Source: Betaproteobacteria bacterium
GTDB lineage: Bacteria > Pseudomonadota > Gammaproteobacteria > Burkholderiales > Casimicrobiaceae
Length of the DNA: 64,000 nt
Direction of reading: 5' to 3'
NCBI GenBank assembly: GCA_013298765.1
Contig: JAAFJA010000001.1
Coordinates: 310,001-374,000, forward strand
In this document: positions 26,422-36,290 of the stretch, in pieces
Numbering within the stretch: the stretch's first letter is position 1
Layout: each line of letters starts with the position of its first letter
Translations under genes and position numbers: made by a program
The notes under the pieces: model-generated
What the model was told of the DNA's origin: nothing
The model's database searches: none
What the model saw: only the letters and a program-made list of their open reading frames with translations

Positions 26422-28083
26422 TCAAGCGCTGTTTCGCGCAAACTTGAAGTGTCGGCCTGGCGCGCTCGCGAGCAGCGCCTGGGTGTATTCATGCTGCGGC
26501 GACAGGAAAACGTCTCGTGTGAGCCCTTGCTCGACCACATGGCCGCGACTCATCACTAACACCCGATCACAGATCTGAGCCGCGACGCGCAAATCATGGG
26601 TGATAAACACGATGGCGAGCTTGAGCCGTGCTTGGATCTCTTCGAGCAGCGTTAGCACTTGCGCTTGAACGGATACATCCAGGGCCGACACCGCCTCGTC
26701 GCAAATGAGCACCTCCGGATCAAGCGCAAGTGCGCGGGCAATGGAAATGCGTTGCCGCTGCCCGCCCGAGAATTCGCTTGGGTAGCGAGACAGTACCTCC
26801 GGCGAGAGGCGCACTAGCGACATCAGCTCCTTCGCACGCCGCATTGCTGCATCTCTCGACACCCCAAAATTAAGCGGCCCTTCGATAATGGCCTCGCCCA
26901 CCCGTTGACGCGGATCAAGCGAGCGATACGGGTCTTGAAACACGATCTGAATGCGCTTCCGAGCGAGCTTCAACTCGTCGGCGCTGCCAAGATGAAGCGC
27001 TTGTTCGCCAAGGGAAATCGTGCCCTTTGTCGGATCGATAAGCCGAGTGATACACCGCGCAACTGTGCTCTTTCCTGAACCCGATTCGCCCACGATGCCC
27101 ACCGTTTCGCCCGGCCTCACATCGAAGCTCACCAAGTTTGCCGCACGCGTTTCGCGCCGCTTTTGAAACCAACCGCCGCTCAGATAGGTTTTGCAAAGCG
27201 ATTCAACGCGCAATGCTGGTGGCCCCGCAAATTCGCTTGCACGCACGGGCGGTTCGATCGGCGGAACCGACGCGATGAGCATCTGCGTGTAAGGCTCGCG
27301 TGGCGCGCTCAGCACCGTTTGCGTATCACCTGTTTCAACTTGTTTACCCTGCTCCAATACGACCACGCGATCAGCAATCTCTGCGACCACGCCCATGTCG
27401 TGTGTGATGAACAGAACCGCCGTGCCACGCTCACGCTGAAGCGCCTTGATGAGCGAGAGCACCTCGGCTTGCGTGGTTACATCAAGCGCCGTCGTGGGCT
27501 CATCCGCAATCAGTAGTTTCGGCTCCAGGATCAGCGCCATCGCGATCATGATGCGCTGGCGCTGCCCGCCTGAGAGCTGATGCGGATAACTCGCGTAAAT
27601 GCGTTCGGGCTCAGGCAATTTCACCGCCTCAAACATCGCGATCACTTTCGCGCGGCGCGCGTTTGCGGGCAGCGAAGTGTGCTGCGCTAAAAGCTCATCG
27701 AGCTGCTCGCCGCAGCTCATCACTGGATTTAACGCTGTCATCGGCTCCTGAAAAATCATCGCCATTTCAGTGCCGCGCTTGGCTCGCAAGTGCGCCGCAT
27801 CAATCCCAGTCGCGCCGTTTAACGCAGTGCCATTCAACACAAGATCGCCGCCGCTCACACGTACGTTTCCTGGCAGCAAACCCATGATCGAAAACGCGAT
27901 CACTGATTTACCCGAACCCGATTCACCCAACAAACATACGATCTCGCCCGCTCGTACATCGAAGCTGATGTGTTCAACCGCGTGTGATCGATCACTTCCG
28001 CTCGGCAGCGAAATCGCGAGATCGCGCACCGATAACACCGGCGTCGCAGCTGAGTGCTCCAACGGCGACTCAGGGCGGCTCAT
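26422..28083 (-). CDS. Dipeptide/oligopeptide-type ABC transporter, dual ATP-binding protein
   Basis: 553 residues made of two fused ABC ATPase domains (DppD-DppF arrangement). First domain: Walker A CLLGESGSGKS, Q-loop IFQEPMTALNP, signature SYPHQLSGGQRQRI, Walker B KLLIADEPTTALD. Second domain: VGIVGESGSGKST, VFQDPYRSLDPRQRVG, YPSEFSGGQRQRISI and EVLICDEAVSALD. It powers import of peptides, glutathione, nickel or similar solutes; the substrate is set by a binding protein not found nearby. Overlaps the permease gene by 4 bases. Confidence 0.94.
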   Translation of the reverse strand: MSRPESPLEHSAATPVLSVRDLAISLPSGSDRSHAVEHISFDVRAGEIVCLLGESGSGKSVIAFSIMGLLPGNVRVSGGDLVLNGTALNGATGIDAAHLRAKRGTEMAMIFQEPMTALNPVMSCGEQLDELLAQHTSLPANARRAKVIAMFEAVKLPEPERIYASYPHQLSGGQRQRIMIAMALILEPKLLIADEPTTALDVTTQAEVLSLIKALQRERGTAVLFITHDMGVVAEIADRVVVLEQGKQVETGDTQTVLSAPREPYTQMLIASVPPIEPPVRASEFAGPPALRVESLCKTYLSGGWFQKRRETRAANLVSFDVRPGETVGIVGESGSGKSTVARCITRLIDPTKGTISLGEQALHLGSADELKLARKRIQIVFQDPYRSLDPRQRVGEAIIEGPLNFGVSRDAAMRRAKELMSLVRLSPEVLSRYPSEFSGGQRQRISIARALALDPEVLICDEAVSALDVSVQAQVLTLLEEIQARLKLAIVFITHDLRVAAQICDRVLVMSRGHVVEQGLTRDVFLSPQHEYTQALLASAPGRHFKFARNSA

Positions 28084-28964
28084 CGCTGCGCTCCACGTTT
28101 ATTGAATTTAGGATCGAGTGTGTCGCGCAGGCCATCGCCAAGTAGATTCACGGCGAGCACAGTCAGCGTGAGAAAAATACCTGGGAACCACATGTTGTAG
28201 GGCGCCGAGGAAAACACCACGCGCGCCTCGGCCATGATGTTGCCCCAGGTCGGTATCTCGCTCGGTAAACCCAGGCCGAGAAAACTCAAGATTGCTTCGA
28301 TCAGAATGGCAGACGCGCAAACATACGTGCCCTGCACAACCATCGGCGCAATCGAATTCGGCAGCACGTGCCTCAACAGAATCTTCCAAACAGGCGTGCC
28401 GACCGAGATCGCCGCCTCGATATACGGCTCTTCGCGGATGCTCAACACTAAGGAGCGCACCAAACGCGTGACGCGGGGGATCTCGGGGATCGCGATTGCG
28501 ACGATCACAGTCGTAAGCGACGCACCTAGCGCCGCCACCAAGGCGATGGCGAGCAAGATTGCGGGGATGGACATCAAGCCGTCCATAAATCGCATGAGCA
28601 CCGCGTCTACCCGTCGGAAATAGCCCGCAAGCAGGCCGAACAAGGTGCCAATCGCGAGCGCTACGACCGAAACAATCACCCCAACCAATAACGACACCCG
28701 AGCGCCATACAAAACTCGCGAGTAGATATCGCGACCGAACGAATCGGTACCCATGAGAAGAGTTCGCGGCGCTGTTTGATTATCAGGCCCTGTCCAGTCC
28801 ACGGTAACGCCGGGCTTTTGGTTCATGTTCACCGCATCAAGCCAGGCCGGATCTGTGGTGCCAAGCCAGGGTGCGAGCAAGGCGATCACGGTCAGTACGA
28901 TCAGCACCGTACTTCCGAAGCGAACGGCACCGTTTTTAAGCACGCGTCGTACGTTCGGGCTCAC
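28080..28964 (-). CDS. ABC transporter permease, DppC type
   Basis: 294 residues with about six membrane segments and the BPD_transp_1 EAA-like loop EAAISVGTPVWKILLRHVLPNS. The N-terminal OppC_N segment precedes LLMGTDSFGRDIYSRVLYGARVSLLVG, which is highly typical of the DppC/OppC side. Pairs with the DppB-type permease and the fused ATPase. Confidence 0.93.
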   Translation of the reverse strand: MSPNVRRVLKNGAVRFGSTVLIVLTVIALLAPWLGTTDPAWLDAVNMNQKPGVTVDWTGPDNQTAPRTLLMGTDSFGRDIYSRVLYGARVSLLVGVIVSVVALAIGTLFGLLAGYFRRVDAVLMRFMDGLMSIPAILLAIALVAALGASLTTVIVAIAIPEIPRVTRLVRSLVLSIREEPYIEAAISVGTPVWKILLRHVLPNSIAPMVVQGTYVCASAILIEAILSFLGLGLPSEIPTWGNIMAEARVVFSSAPYNMWFPGIFLTLTVLAVNLLGDGLRDTLDPKFNKRGAQR

Positions 28965-29031
28965 GGTAACACCTTAGCAGCGGCGAGCGCTCGGAAAGGT
29001 TTGTTGCAAAGAAGAAACATCCCCGCGCGCA

Positions 29032-29973
29032 TCAGTAGCGAATCCTCGGATCGAGAAACACGTACGAGACATCAACGAGCAGATTAATCAGCACATAGAG
29101 CACGGAAAAAAACAAAATCACGCCTTGAATCACAGGAAAATCGCGCGCGAGTACCGCGTCGACCGTTAAGGTTCCAAGCCCTGGAATTGAAAACACGCTT
29201 TCCGTCACCACCACGCCGCCGATCAGCAGCGCAACGCCGATTCCGATCACGGTCACAATCGGTACTGCCGCATTGGCAAGCGCATGTTTTATCAACACGC
29301 GAGACTCGGGCAGGCCTTTTGCGCGAGCCGTGCGGACGTAGTCCTCCGTCAATGCTTCGGCAACGCTCGCGCGGGTCACGCGGGCGATCAGCGCGACATA
29401 CACAATCGAGAGCGTAAGCGCGGGAAGTAACAAGTGCCGAATCCATTCACCGATTCCTGCTGAAAGCGGCTTGTAGCCTTGCACCGGGAACCAATCAATC
29501 CGTAAGGCAAAGAAATAGGCAAACAGGTAGCCAATCACGAATACCGGTATCGAGAAACCGAGCACGGAAAAACCCATCAGGGCGCGATCAAGCCAGCCGC
29601 CGTGCCGCCATGCGGCAAGCGTGCCCAGCGGGACGGCGATCAGCACCGTGATCACGATCGTGAGGAACGCGAGAGATAGGGTGGGGCCCACTCGCTCAGC
29701 GATGAGTGCGGTCACATCTTTCTTGAAGAAAAACGACTGACCGAGATCACCTGTCACCAAACCTTTTGCCCAAATCGCAAACTGCGCGAAGAAGCCGCGA
29801 TCAAGCCCAAGCTCTGTGCGGATGCGCGCGATGTCTTCATTGGTAGCCATATTGCCTGCGATTACCGCGGCTGGATCGCCAGGCACCAATCGAATCAGCG
29901 CGAAAACGATGATCGCCACAATCAGCATCACCGGGATCGTGGCCAGAATTCGTTTCGCGAGGAATGCACCCAT
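29032..29973 (-). CDS. ABC transporter permease, DppB type
   Basis: 313 residues. N-terminal FALIRLVPGDPAAVIAGNMAT is the mark of DppB/OppB permeases. The coupling loop is TARAKGLPESRVLIKHALANA, and the C-terminus holds VTESVFSIPGLGTLTVDAVLARDFPVIQG. First gene of a three-gene transporter operon with no substrate-binding protein; upstream is the divergent quinone oxidoreductase. Confidence 0.93.
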   Translation of the reverse strand: MGAFLAKRILATIPVMLIVAIIVFALIRLVPGDPAAVIAGNMATNEDIARIRTELGLDRGFFAQFAIWAKGLVTGDLGQSFFFKKDVTALIAERVGPTLSLAFLTIVITVLIAVPLGTLAAWRHGGWLDRALMGFSVLGFSIPVFVIGYLFAYFFALRIDWFPVQGYKPLSAGIGEWIRHLLLPALTLSIVYVALIARVTRASVAEALTEDYVRTARAKGLPESRVLIKHALANAAVPIVTVIGIGVALLIGGVVVTESVFSIPGLGTLTVDAVLARDFPVIQGVILFFSVLYVLINLLVDVSYVFLDPRIRY

Positions 29974-30060
29974 ACGCGGGTTTTATCAAGAACTTACGCG
30001 GATTTCGCTTTCACGCGCGGCAAATGCATCGCAGTCGCTTCATTGACGATAATGCGATCT

Positions 30061-31071
30061 ATGATTCCAGACACCATGAACGCAATCGATCATGGCGCGG
30101 GCGGCGACTTAAGCTGCTTGCGCATGATTACCACGCAGGTTCCAACTCCCGCACAGGACGAAGTGCTGATTCGAGTGATCGCAGCCGGCGTGAATCGCCC
30201 CGATGTGCTGCAACGCTCCGGCAAATACCCGCCTCCAACCGATGCCTCCCCCACAATGGGATTGGAAGTTGCAGGAGAGATCGTCGCCGTCGGGAATGAC
30301 GTCACCCGCTGGAGGGTCGGGGATCGCGTGTGCGCGCTTACCCCTGGCGGTGGCTACGCGCAATACTGCGTAACACCTGCCGCACATTGCTTGCCGATCC
30401 CAAATTCGCTCTCGATGCTCGAAGCCGCGGCGCTTCCGGAAACGTTTTTCACTGTGTGGGCGAACGTATTTCAGCGCGCCCGTTTTGCTGCCGGCGAATC
30501 GATTTTGATTCACGGCGGCTCAAGCGGAATTGGCTCCACAGCGATCCAGCTTTGCCGCGCATTTGGTGCGTCGCAAATCATCGTCACCTGTGGCGATCAG
30601 TCAAAAATTGATTACGCCGTTAAGCTGGGTGCGAGCCAGGGAATCAATTACAAGACGGAAGATTTCGTTGAGCGCACCAAAGCGCTCACCGGCGGACGCG
30701 GCGTCGACGTCGTTCTTGATATGGTGGGTGCGCCGTATTTTCAGAAGAACTTGAATGTTTGCGCGCTTGAAGGGCGCATCGCGCAAGTGGCGTTTCAGCA
30801 CGGCGTGCAAGCGGAATTAAACATGCAAGCGCTCATGATGAAGCGGCTGACATGGACGGGTTCTACGTTGCGTGCTCGACCTAAATTAGCGAAGGCTCAA
30901 ATCGCCACATCACTCGAAACGGAGGTGTGGCCACGTTTTGAGCGTGAGCCGAACGCCCTTAGGCCACATCTCCACGCGAGGTTTTCGCTCGACGATGTCG
31001 CAAGCGCGCACCGTATGATGGAAGCAGGTGAGCATTTTGGAAAGATCGTGCTCACAGTGTCTAACGAGTAG
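30061..31071 (+). CDS. NAD(P)H quinone oxidoreductase, PIG3/zinc-free MDR family
   Basis: About 336 residues. Medium-chain dehydrogenase fold without the zinc-binding cysteines. Family motif RVIAAGVNRPDVLQRSGKYPPP, then GLEVAGEIVAVG and nucleotide site ILIHGGSSGIGSTAIQLCRAFG. It reduces quinones or enones with NADPH. Several starts are possible in frame (TTG 30043, ATG 30052, ATG 30061, ATG 30076); none has a good Shine-Dalgarno. Confidence 0.9.
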   Translation: MIPDTMNAIDHGAGGDLSCLRMITTQVPTPAQDEVLIRVIAAGVNRPDVLQRSGKYPPPTDASPTMGLEVAGEIVAVGNDVTRWRVGDRVCALTPGGGYAQYCVTPAAHCLPIPNSLSMLEAAALPETFFTVWANVFQRARFAAGESILIHGGSSGIGSTAIQLCRAFGASQIIVTCGDQSKIDYAVKLGASQGINYKTEDFVERTKALTGGRGVDVVLDMVGAPYFQKNLNVCALEGRIAQVAFQHGVQAELNMQALMMKRLTWTGSTLRARPKLAKAQIATSLETEVWPRFEREPNALRPHLHARFSLDDVASAHRMMEAGEHFGKIVLTVSNE

Positions 31072-31167
31072 TCGCCCCGTCGCGCCTTACACGCGAAACG
31101 GGCGGCCGAGTTGCGCGATGTTTGAGGCGCGGTGATCTGCGCCCAGGTTCCGCCCAAGTTCTCTGCC

Positions 31168-31650
31168 CTAACTCCCGGAGCGCACTTCCATTTGGCTCTG
31201 CTGGTAATTCTGCAGGCCAACTCGGTCGATGAGTTCGAGCTGCGTTTCGAGCCAATCAATGTGCTCTTCCTCGCTCGCCAAAATATCGTTGAGCAAGTCG
31301 CGTGAGCCGTAATCCTTCACCGTTTCGCAGTGCGCGATTGCCGCTTGAAGATCGGGATGCGCTTTCATCTCGAGCTTCAAATCGCATTCGAGCGCCTCTT
31401 TCAAATCCTCGCCAATCATCAATTTGCCGAGGTCTTGCAAATTCGGCAAGCCTTCCAGAAACAAGATGCGCTCGATCAATCGATCGGCATGCTTCATCTC
31501 ATCAATGGATTCGTGATGCTCGTACGCGCCGAGCTTTTCTAAGCCCCAGTTCTTGAACATTTTGGCGTGCAAGAAATACTGATTAATCGCAACCAGTTCG
31601 TTGTAGAGAATCTTGTTGAGATGCTTAATGACGTCTTTATCGCCCTTCAT
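31168..31650 (-). CDS. bfr: Bacterioferritin
   Basis: Haem-containing 24-mer iron store, 160 residues, very close to E. coli Bfr. Ferroxidase ligands are all present: Glu18, Glu51, His54, Glu94, Glu127 and His130. The haem ligand Met52 is in [25 protein letters not shown] lies 5 bases before the ATG. Bfd, its electron donor for iron release, is encoded just upstream on the same strand, with a dispersed repeat between them. Confidence 0.97.
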   Translation of the reverse strand: MKGDKDVIKHLNKILYNELVAINQYFLHAKMFKNWGLEKLGAYEHHESIDEMKHADRLIERILFLEGLPNLQDLGKLMIGEDLKEALECDLKLEMKAHPDLQAAIAHCETVKDYGSRDLLNDILASEEEHIDWLETQLELIDRVGLQNYQQSQMEVRSGS

Positions 31651-31784
31651 GGGAACTCCTGCAACGAATAAATTTAGCGCTGAACATTAACCTACGCTCG
31701 TCACGCGGAGTCTTCACGCCGCCTGCGAAACACGCCACCTAGGTGCACTTCAAAAGCTTTATGCACGAATCCCAACGTTTAGTA

Positions 31785-31839
31785 AGGCTAGACGTTATTT
31801 TTCTGAAAATAGATTTCAGAATTTCTACAGCTCTAACCT
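31785..31839. repeat. Dispersed element, copy f
   Basis: AGGCTA at 31785-31790, 43 bases, TAACCT at 31834-31839. Between bfd and bfr; the right arm overlaps the bfd stop codon. Arms differ from the main consensus (AGGCTA/TAACCT) but keep the spacing. Confidence 0.5.
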
Positions 31840-32023
31840 ACGCGGCTATTGGGGTAATCCGCCCGAGCTCGTCATCCAGAATCTCTCGCACACAGTCATG
31901 GCATTTGCCGCAACAAGTGGAGGCACCTGTCGCGCAGGCGATGTCCGCAGTCGAACTCGCGCCTTCGGCGACCGCGATTCGGATCGCTTTATCGTTGATG
32001 CCGTGGCAAATACAAACAATCAT
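31838..32023 (-). CDS. bfd: Bacterioferritin-associated ferredoxin
   Basis: 61-residue [2Fe-2S] protein that reduces bacterioferritin to release stored iron. Cluster cysteines Cys4, Cys6, Cys38 and Cys41 are in place (MIVCICHGIND and STCCGKCHDCV). Upstream of bfr on the same strand. Typically iron-repressed; I did not find a convincing Fur box. Confidence 0.95.
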   Translation of the reverse strand: MIVCICHGINDKAIRIAVAEGASSTADIACATGASTCCGKCHDCVREILDDELGRITPIAA

Positions 32024-32349
32024 TTTGCGGTTGTATGGGCTTAGTACGACGTGACAGCTAAAACTATATCATGAATACGAACGATTCGCATTTGTTGTTT
32101 CTTGATCTGAATCAGTCATCACGCGAATTGCTTGGCACCCAACGCTTTAGCCTCCCCGCTTCGTATCCGATTGGCGGCAAACGTGCGACCTGCTTCATCC
32201 TGCACGTTCTTCGACGGCGGGCTCACGATCACGCGCACCAGCGGCACGCAATCGAGTGCGAGTGCCGACTGCCGATGCATTCGGTATCGCGAGACGTAAC
32301 TTTCAACGCTTGACTTTGCGATCCGAACGTACGACCGCACACTTTGCAC
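32024..32349. other. Gap between bfd and a lipoprotein gene, no convincing gene
   Basis: About 326 bases. Two overlapping open frames of about 80 codons on opposite strands (32071-32313 plus; 32119-32358 minus) have no recognisable motif and unremarkable starts. The region should hold the promoters for bfd and for the lipoprotein. No dispersed repeat copy. Confidence 0.4.
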
Positions 32350-32892
32350 ATGAAGCAATCCCTACCTGCCATCCTAGTTGCAACCGCGAGTTTGAGTGGT
32401 TGCTTCCCGTATGCGACGACGTATGTTCATTTGGACGCCGAGAACATCGAGCGAAAACATGAAATCTGCCGACAATACGGGGCACCCGCGATGGCAAGCT
32501 TCGAGTCAAACGGTGTGCGCTTCGAATTCAATCTCGACCCGAGCAAAGCGAATTACGACAAAGTCGCTGGTTTCACGATTGTTGCGGCGCAGAACGTAGT
32601 CTTGTCCATGCCAGATGATCGTGTGCGCGTCACAATCGAAGGGTTCGCGGAGGCAGTCATCGTACCCATTGTGAGCAAATCCGCAAAGCGCGGCCCGAAC
32701 GGACAATTGGTTACGGAGATCACGCGTCCAGGCAATCAGCGCTATCGTTTCGACTTCGTAGGCTTACCGCCGCTTTCGTCGAGAGGAACCCTCGAGATGC
32801 CAGCGATTTACGCCGACGCAATCGCCCTCCCGTTGCCGAAATTGACATTTGAACGGCGTGGCTTCGTCGGTATCTTGCCGCTCAATTGCTAG
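32350..32892 (+). CDS. Hypothetical lipoprotein
   Basis: 180 residues from the ATG at 32350 (MKQSLPAILVATASLSGC); a TTG two codons upstream is possible. LSGC is a good lipobox with the lipidated cysteine at residue 18. The mature part has alternating hydrophobic strands (FEFNLDPSKANYDKVAGFTIV, YRFDFVGLPPL, IYADAIALPLPKLTFERRGF) suggesting a beta-rich domain. I do not recognise a family. Monocistronic, convergent with the M81 gene. Confidence 0.65.
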   Translation: MKQSLPAILVATASLSGCFPYATTYVHLDAENIERKHEICRQYGAPAMASFESNGVRFEFNLDPSKANYDKVAGFTIVAAQNVVLSMPDDRVRVTIEGFAEAVIVPIVSKSAKRGPNGQLVTEITRPGNQRYRFDFVGLPPLSSRGTLEMPAIYADAIALPLPKLTFERRGFVGILPLNC

Positions 32893-33154
32893 GGTAGCGC
32901 TGAACAAGTTCGCTTGATGCAGCGCACAGCGGATTGCGATGAGAATACGCTTGGCGAGGCGATACACACCCGGGGCTTGTTCAGCGTGTTCCTAGATCGC
33001 GACATTAGGCATTTGGGTTTGAATCGCGCGCTCGTGAGATTCTGATTGCTGCCAGGAACCCGTCAAAAACGCCGTTGCCAACATACCAAGCCGTTCGTCG
33101 CGACTAGAGCGCGTCGCAAACACTAAAGAAGCACCTTGAACAAAGTCCGTACGC

Positions 33155-33223
33155 GGACTAGGGCCGCTTAATCAACGATGTTGCAATTACAATTTATGAC
33201 CGCGACGCCCCGATTTAATCGGG
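33155..33223. repeat. Dispersed element, copy j, in a 391-base gap
   Basis: GGACTA at 33155-33160, 43 bases, GACGCCC at 33204-33210, with a CCC-GATTTAATC-GGG hairpin formed on the right side (33209-33223). It lies in the convergent gap 32893-33283, where I see no gene. Arms are imperfect; spacing and inner start (GGGCCGCTTAATC) match copy i. Confidence 0.45.
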
Positions 33224-33283
33224 ATTACTGCCTATTTATTGCATCTGATTCTGCTCGCCTGCAATGCGCATGTGCGACGTAGC

Positions 33284-34795
33284 TCATTTCGAAAACGCAG
33301 CGCCAAACGGCCTCATGCGAATCCCCTCACGCAAATGTTTCCAAGGCAAATCAGCAGGATCGGCGGCCATCGGCCCCGGCGCTTTGGCCACGAGGATCGT
33401 CTCTGCGATTGGCGTGAAATCGGCGCGGAAATGCACCGAGCTTTTGTTCACCAAAATCGCCTGCTCGGTCGGCTCGATGCCGACATAGCGATACATCGCT
33501 TGATCCGCCATTTGCGTTTTGTAGGTCGCGACGACGACACGAACACCTTGGTATCGCAGGCATGCCGAGGGGCCAAGACGCAACTTCATGCCACGATAGA
33601 AAATTCCGGTCGCAGCGACGTTGCCATCTGAGATTGCTTCAACCGTCCACGGCAATTCAAGCGGCGAATCGCCAGGGATGCGGTTTTTCCCGCCCAACGC
33701 GAAATTGAGCGTATTCCCCACGCCTACTTCTTGCGCAGCCTTCGCGGCAGCACCGTCCACGATCAAGCCTGCCGCTGCACGCTCCGCTCTGCATTCGAGG
33801 AGCGCGCGAATCATGCCCATCGTGTCGCTATCGCCGCCAGCGCCTGGGTTGTCTTGGGTGTCGGCGATCACCACGGGACGCTTATTTGGGTTACTCGCGC
33901 CGCTACCTGCGGTTGCGATACGCTGCGCTTCGCGTACGGCGTCTAGCGCGGTGAGCACGCGCGCATCCCATTCGCCTTCCGCTGCAAGCACGCGCCGTTC
34001 AAGTTTTTCGACCGCTGCATTCGCTGCCGCTTCCGACGATCCATACGTCCAGACAACGGCCCCGCAGCCGTCGAAGTCGGCGGCGGGAAATCCGGGGGTG
34101 AACGACGCACTCACAATGTCCCGCGATTCAAGCGACGCTACTAGCTTGTAAATGTCGTTGCCGGGAAAAAGATCCGTGCACTGCGATGTGATCGGAATGA
34201 TGTACGGTAGCCTGCGAAACGCGACATCCGGCGCGTTCATGCCATTGATGCGTTGCTTCAAATAAAACGCCGCACGCGCGCCGGTTTCCGACATGTCGAT
34301 GTGGGGATACGTACGATAAGCGACCATCATTTCCGCATGCTTAAACATCGCTTCCGTCGTGTTCGAGTGCAGATCGAGGCTCACTGCAATCGGCGTCTTT
34401 GGCCCCACGATTTCGCGTACGCGCCGCAGGAGTTCACCTTCACCATCGCGATGCGAGTCAGTGACCATCGCGCCGTGCAAATCGAGATACACCATATCCG
34501 CATTTGCTTTACGGATACCCTCGCAAATCGCGCTCGCAATGCGTTCGAAGGCGTCATCGGTCACCTCGGCTGATGGGCTCGCTGCAGCCCACGCCGTCGG
34601 GATCAGCTCGTGCTTGTTCCCAATCTCGGCCATGAAGCCCGAGATCGGAATGTTTTGATCCTGGAAGCGATCAAAAATCTCAGTGCCGATGGAGACAGGC
34701 GGCCAGCCACCGCCTTGGACGAAACGTTCGTAGGTGGCTTTAGAAGGGGCGAAGGTGTTGGTTTCGTGCTGGAAACCACCGATAGCGATGCGCAT
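33284..34795 (-). CDS. M81 family metallopeptidase (MlrC-like)
   Basis: 503 residues from the ATG at 34795 (MRIAIGGFQHETNTFAPSKATY); the frame runs further up to 34990 without conserved text. The family includes microcystinase C. Typical segments: VYLDLHGAMVTD, AVSLDLHSNTTEAM and YRTYPHIDMSETGARAA (probable zinc ligands), then DTQDNPGAGGDSDTM and, in the C-terminal MlrC_C domain, VGNTLNFALGGK. Many relatives occur in amino-acid or peptide catabolism; substrate unknown here. Confidence 0.9.
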   Translation of the reverse strand: MRIAIGGFQHETNTFAPSKATYERFVQGGGWPPVSIGTEIFDRFQDQNIPISGFMAEIGNKHELIPTAWAAASPSAEVTDDAFERIASAICEGIRKANADMVYLDLHGAMVTDSHRDGEGELLRRVREIVGPKTPIAVSLDLHSNTTEAMFKHAEMMVAYRTYPHIDMSETGARAAFYLKQRINGMNAPDVAFRRLPYIIPITSQCTDLFPGNDIYKLVASLESRDIVSASFTPGFPAADFDGCGAVVWTYGSSEAAANAAVEKLERRVLAAEGEWDARVLTALDAVREAQRIATAGSGASNPNKRPVVIADTQDNPGAGGDSDTMGMIRALLECRAERAAAGLIVDGAAAKAAQEVGVGNTLNFALGGKNRIPGDSPLELPWTVEAISDGNVAATGIFYRGMKLRLGPSACLRYQGVRVVVATYKTQMADQAMYRYVGIEPTEQAILVNKSSVHFRADFTPIAETILVAKAPGPMAADPADLPWKHLREGIRMRPFGAAFSK

Positions 34796-34848
34796 AGGAA
34801 TATCTTGTTGATCTCGGCTCTTGTCGAGCGATAGAGCTCGATGATATG

Positions 34849-36069
34849 TCAGCCATTCCGGAGCGCTTCGCGCGATTTCATGTCGCGCCAACGACGTCCA
34901 TTCAGCATGACTCCGACCCACGTGTTTCGCACAAACAGGTGGTAGCTTCCCAGCGCGAGCGCGAGTGTCCCGGTAACGACAAGTGACCACTCAATGGCCC
35001 AGCCGCCGCTCCACTGCGAGCCTACAACTTGCAAGAACATCACGATTGGAAGATGCACGATGTATATCCAATACGAAGCGGCTGAGAGGTAGCGGATTGC
35101 CAGCGAAGATTGAGCTAGAAACCGAATCGCAAGCGACAAAAAGGCGAAACAGAGCGCCCACGCGGCTACGGCATACAAAAATGCGGATAGCGCCTTCTTC
35201 GCGTTTACAGCAGACAGCCCAATTAAAGCGGAGATTTCCGCGTGCGAGACACTAAGAAACACTGCAGTAACGCCAACTAAAAGTAGCGCCCAGGTATTGT
35301 TTCGAATCGCTCCGAGCGCGTCTCGATGCCGCTCGAGAGCGCCGCCAATCACGAACGCGAACCCATACGCAACCCATGCCGCAATATTTCCGTAGAGCGT
35401 CTTATCAGGCGTTGGAATCCCAAACCAATGCATCCACTTTGGATGCAGGTAGAGCGCGATCGCTAAGGGAACTGCCAACACAAGCGGGGCGTACCAGCGC
35501 GAAACTTGGGTTGCGACGAATTTAGCGGCGCTGCCCATAGGCCGGGAGAGCTTGAGCATGTAGACAAGCGTGCGAACCGTCACAAAAACGGTATAGAACA
35601 GGATCAACACCCAAAGAAACCACAAATGCGTCAGCGGAAAATCGTCCGGGCGAAACGTCGGTCCAGGCGGTGACTCCTTCGGGAGCTCACCCAACTTGAG
35701 CTTCACCATCCACACAATCGCGACAATGATTGCAGTGAGCACAATCGGCCAGAAAACGAGCAGCGGCACAGCGACACGTTTCCACCGATCAATCAAAAAA
35801 ATGCGTGTTCCGAAGCGCTCGATCAGCGCACTGGCGAAGAATCCAGCCAGCACAAAGAAAACCAGCATTCGAAACGCGTGAATCACATAAAACACCAGCG
35901 CGGGGGCGACGCTCCGTGACTCGTCCATGATCGGCCAAGCCGACGGTCCTGGAATGTAGGCAAGCGCTGCGTGCAAGACGATGCCGAGGAGTAATGCAAT
36001 GGCGCGCGCCGCGTCAAGCGCGTGTATTCGTTCGGCCCGAGCAAAGTTCGTTGCACTGTTATCAATCAC
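34849..36069 (-). CDS. Acyltransferase family 3 / MdoC-like membrane protein
   Basis: 406 residues with about ten membrane segments. The acyltransferase_3 pattern starts IHALDAARAIALLLGIVLHAAL (catalytic-type His in the first helix), followed by FRMLVFFVLAGFFASALIERFG, and PLTHLWFLWVLILFYTVF later. SYWIYIVHLPIVMFLQ near the C-terminus is typical of MdoC/OpgC. Such enzymes O-acylate glycans or other envelope molecules. Same strand as the M81 gene, 53 bases upstream. Confidence 0.87.
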   Translation of the reverse strand: MIDNSATNFARAERIHALDAARAIALLLGIVLHAALAYIPGPSAWPIMDESRSVAPALVFYVIHAFRMLVFFVLAGFFASALIERFGTRIFLIDRWKRVAVPLLVFWPIVLTAIIVAIVWMVKLKLGELPKESPPGPTFRPDDFPLTHLWFLWVLILFYTVFVTVRTLVYMLKLSRPMGSAAKFVATQVSRWYAPLVLAVPLAIALYLHPKWMHWFGIPTPDKTLYGNIAAWVAYGFAFVIGGALERHRDALGAIRNNTWALLLVGVTAVFLSVSHAEISALIGLSAVNAKKALSAFLYAVAAWALCFAFLSLAIRFLAQSSLAIRYLSAASYWIYIVHLPIVMFLQVVGSQWSGGWAIEWSLVVTGTLALALGSYHLFVRNTWVGVMLNGRRWRDMKSREALRNG

Positions 36070-36223
36070 GGATAGCCCCGTTCCTCATTAGTGGTGTGAG
36101 GCGATTGTTCTGTGCGCCTTCGGCCGACACAATAATGAGGCGACAAGCCCCATGCATCGGCTCGCGAAGTGCTTTTTTTGGCCGCGAGCGGATGTTTCAG
36201 CGCGCAGCGCAGCGCGTGCCCAG

Positions 36224-36256
36224 AAAAAAGCCGCCGTCGAAAACTCGAACGGCGGC
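36224..36256 (-). terminator. Intrinsic terminator of the small membrane protein gene
   Basis: On the minus strand GCCGCCGT, 11-base loop, ACGGCGGC, then TTTTTT: stem 36230-36237 with 36249-36256 and the T-run at 36224-36229. It sits 34 bases beyond the stop of the gene at 36291 and is a textbook Rho-independent terminator. Confidence 0.85.
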
Positions 36257-36290
36257 AGCAGCGGAGGAAGGAGGTCTTGTTGTTTGTGGA

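Noticed and set aside
26422-29973. ABC transporter assigned to dipeptides specifically
   Set aside because: The binding protein that sets specificity is absent from the window; only the transporter type can be named.
32071-32358. Overlapping 80-codon frames on both strands between bfd and a lipoprotein gene
   Set aside because: No motif, no good ribosome-binding site. A faint resemblance to HemP (SSRELLGTQR) on the plus strand does not continue.
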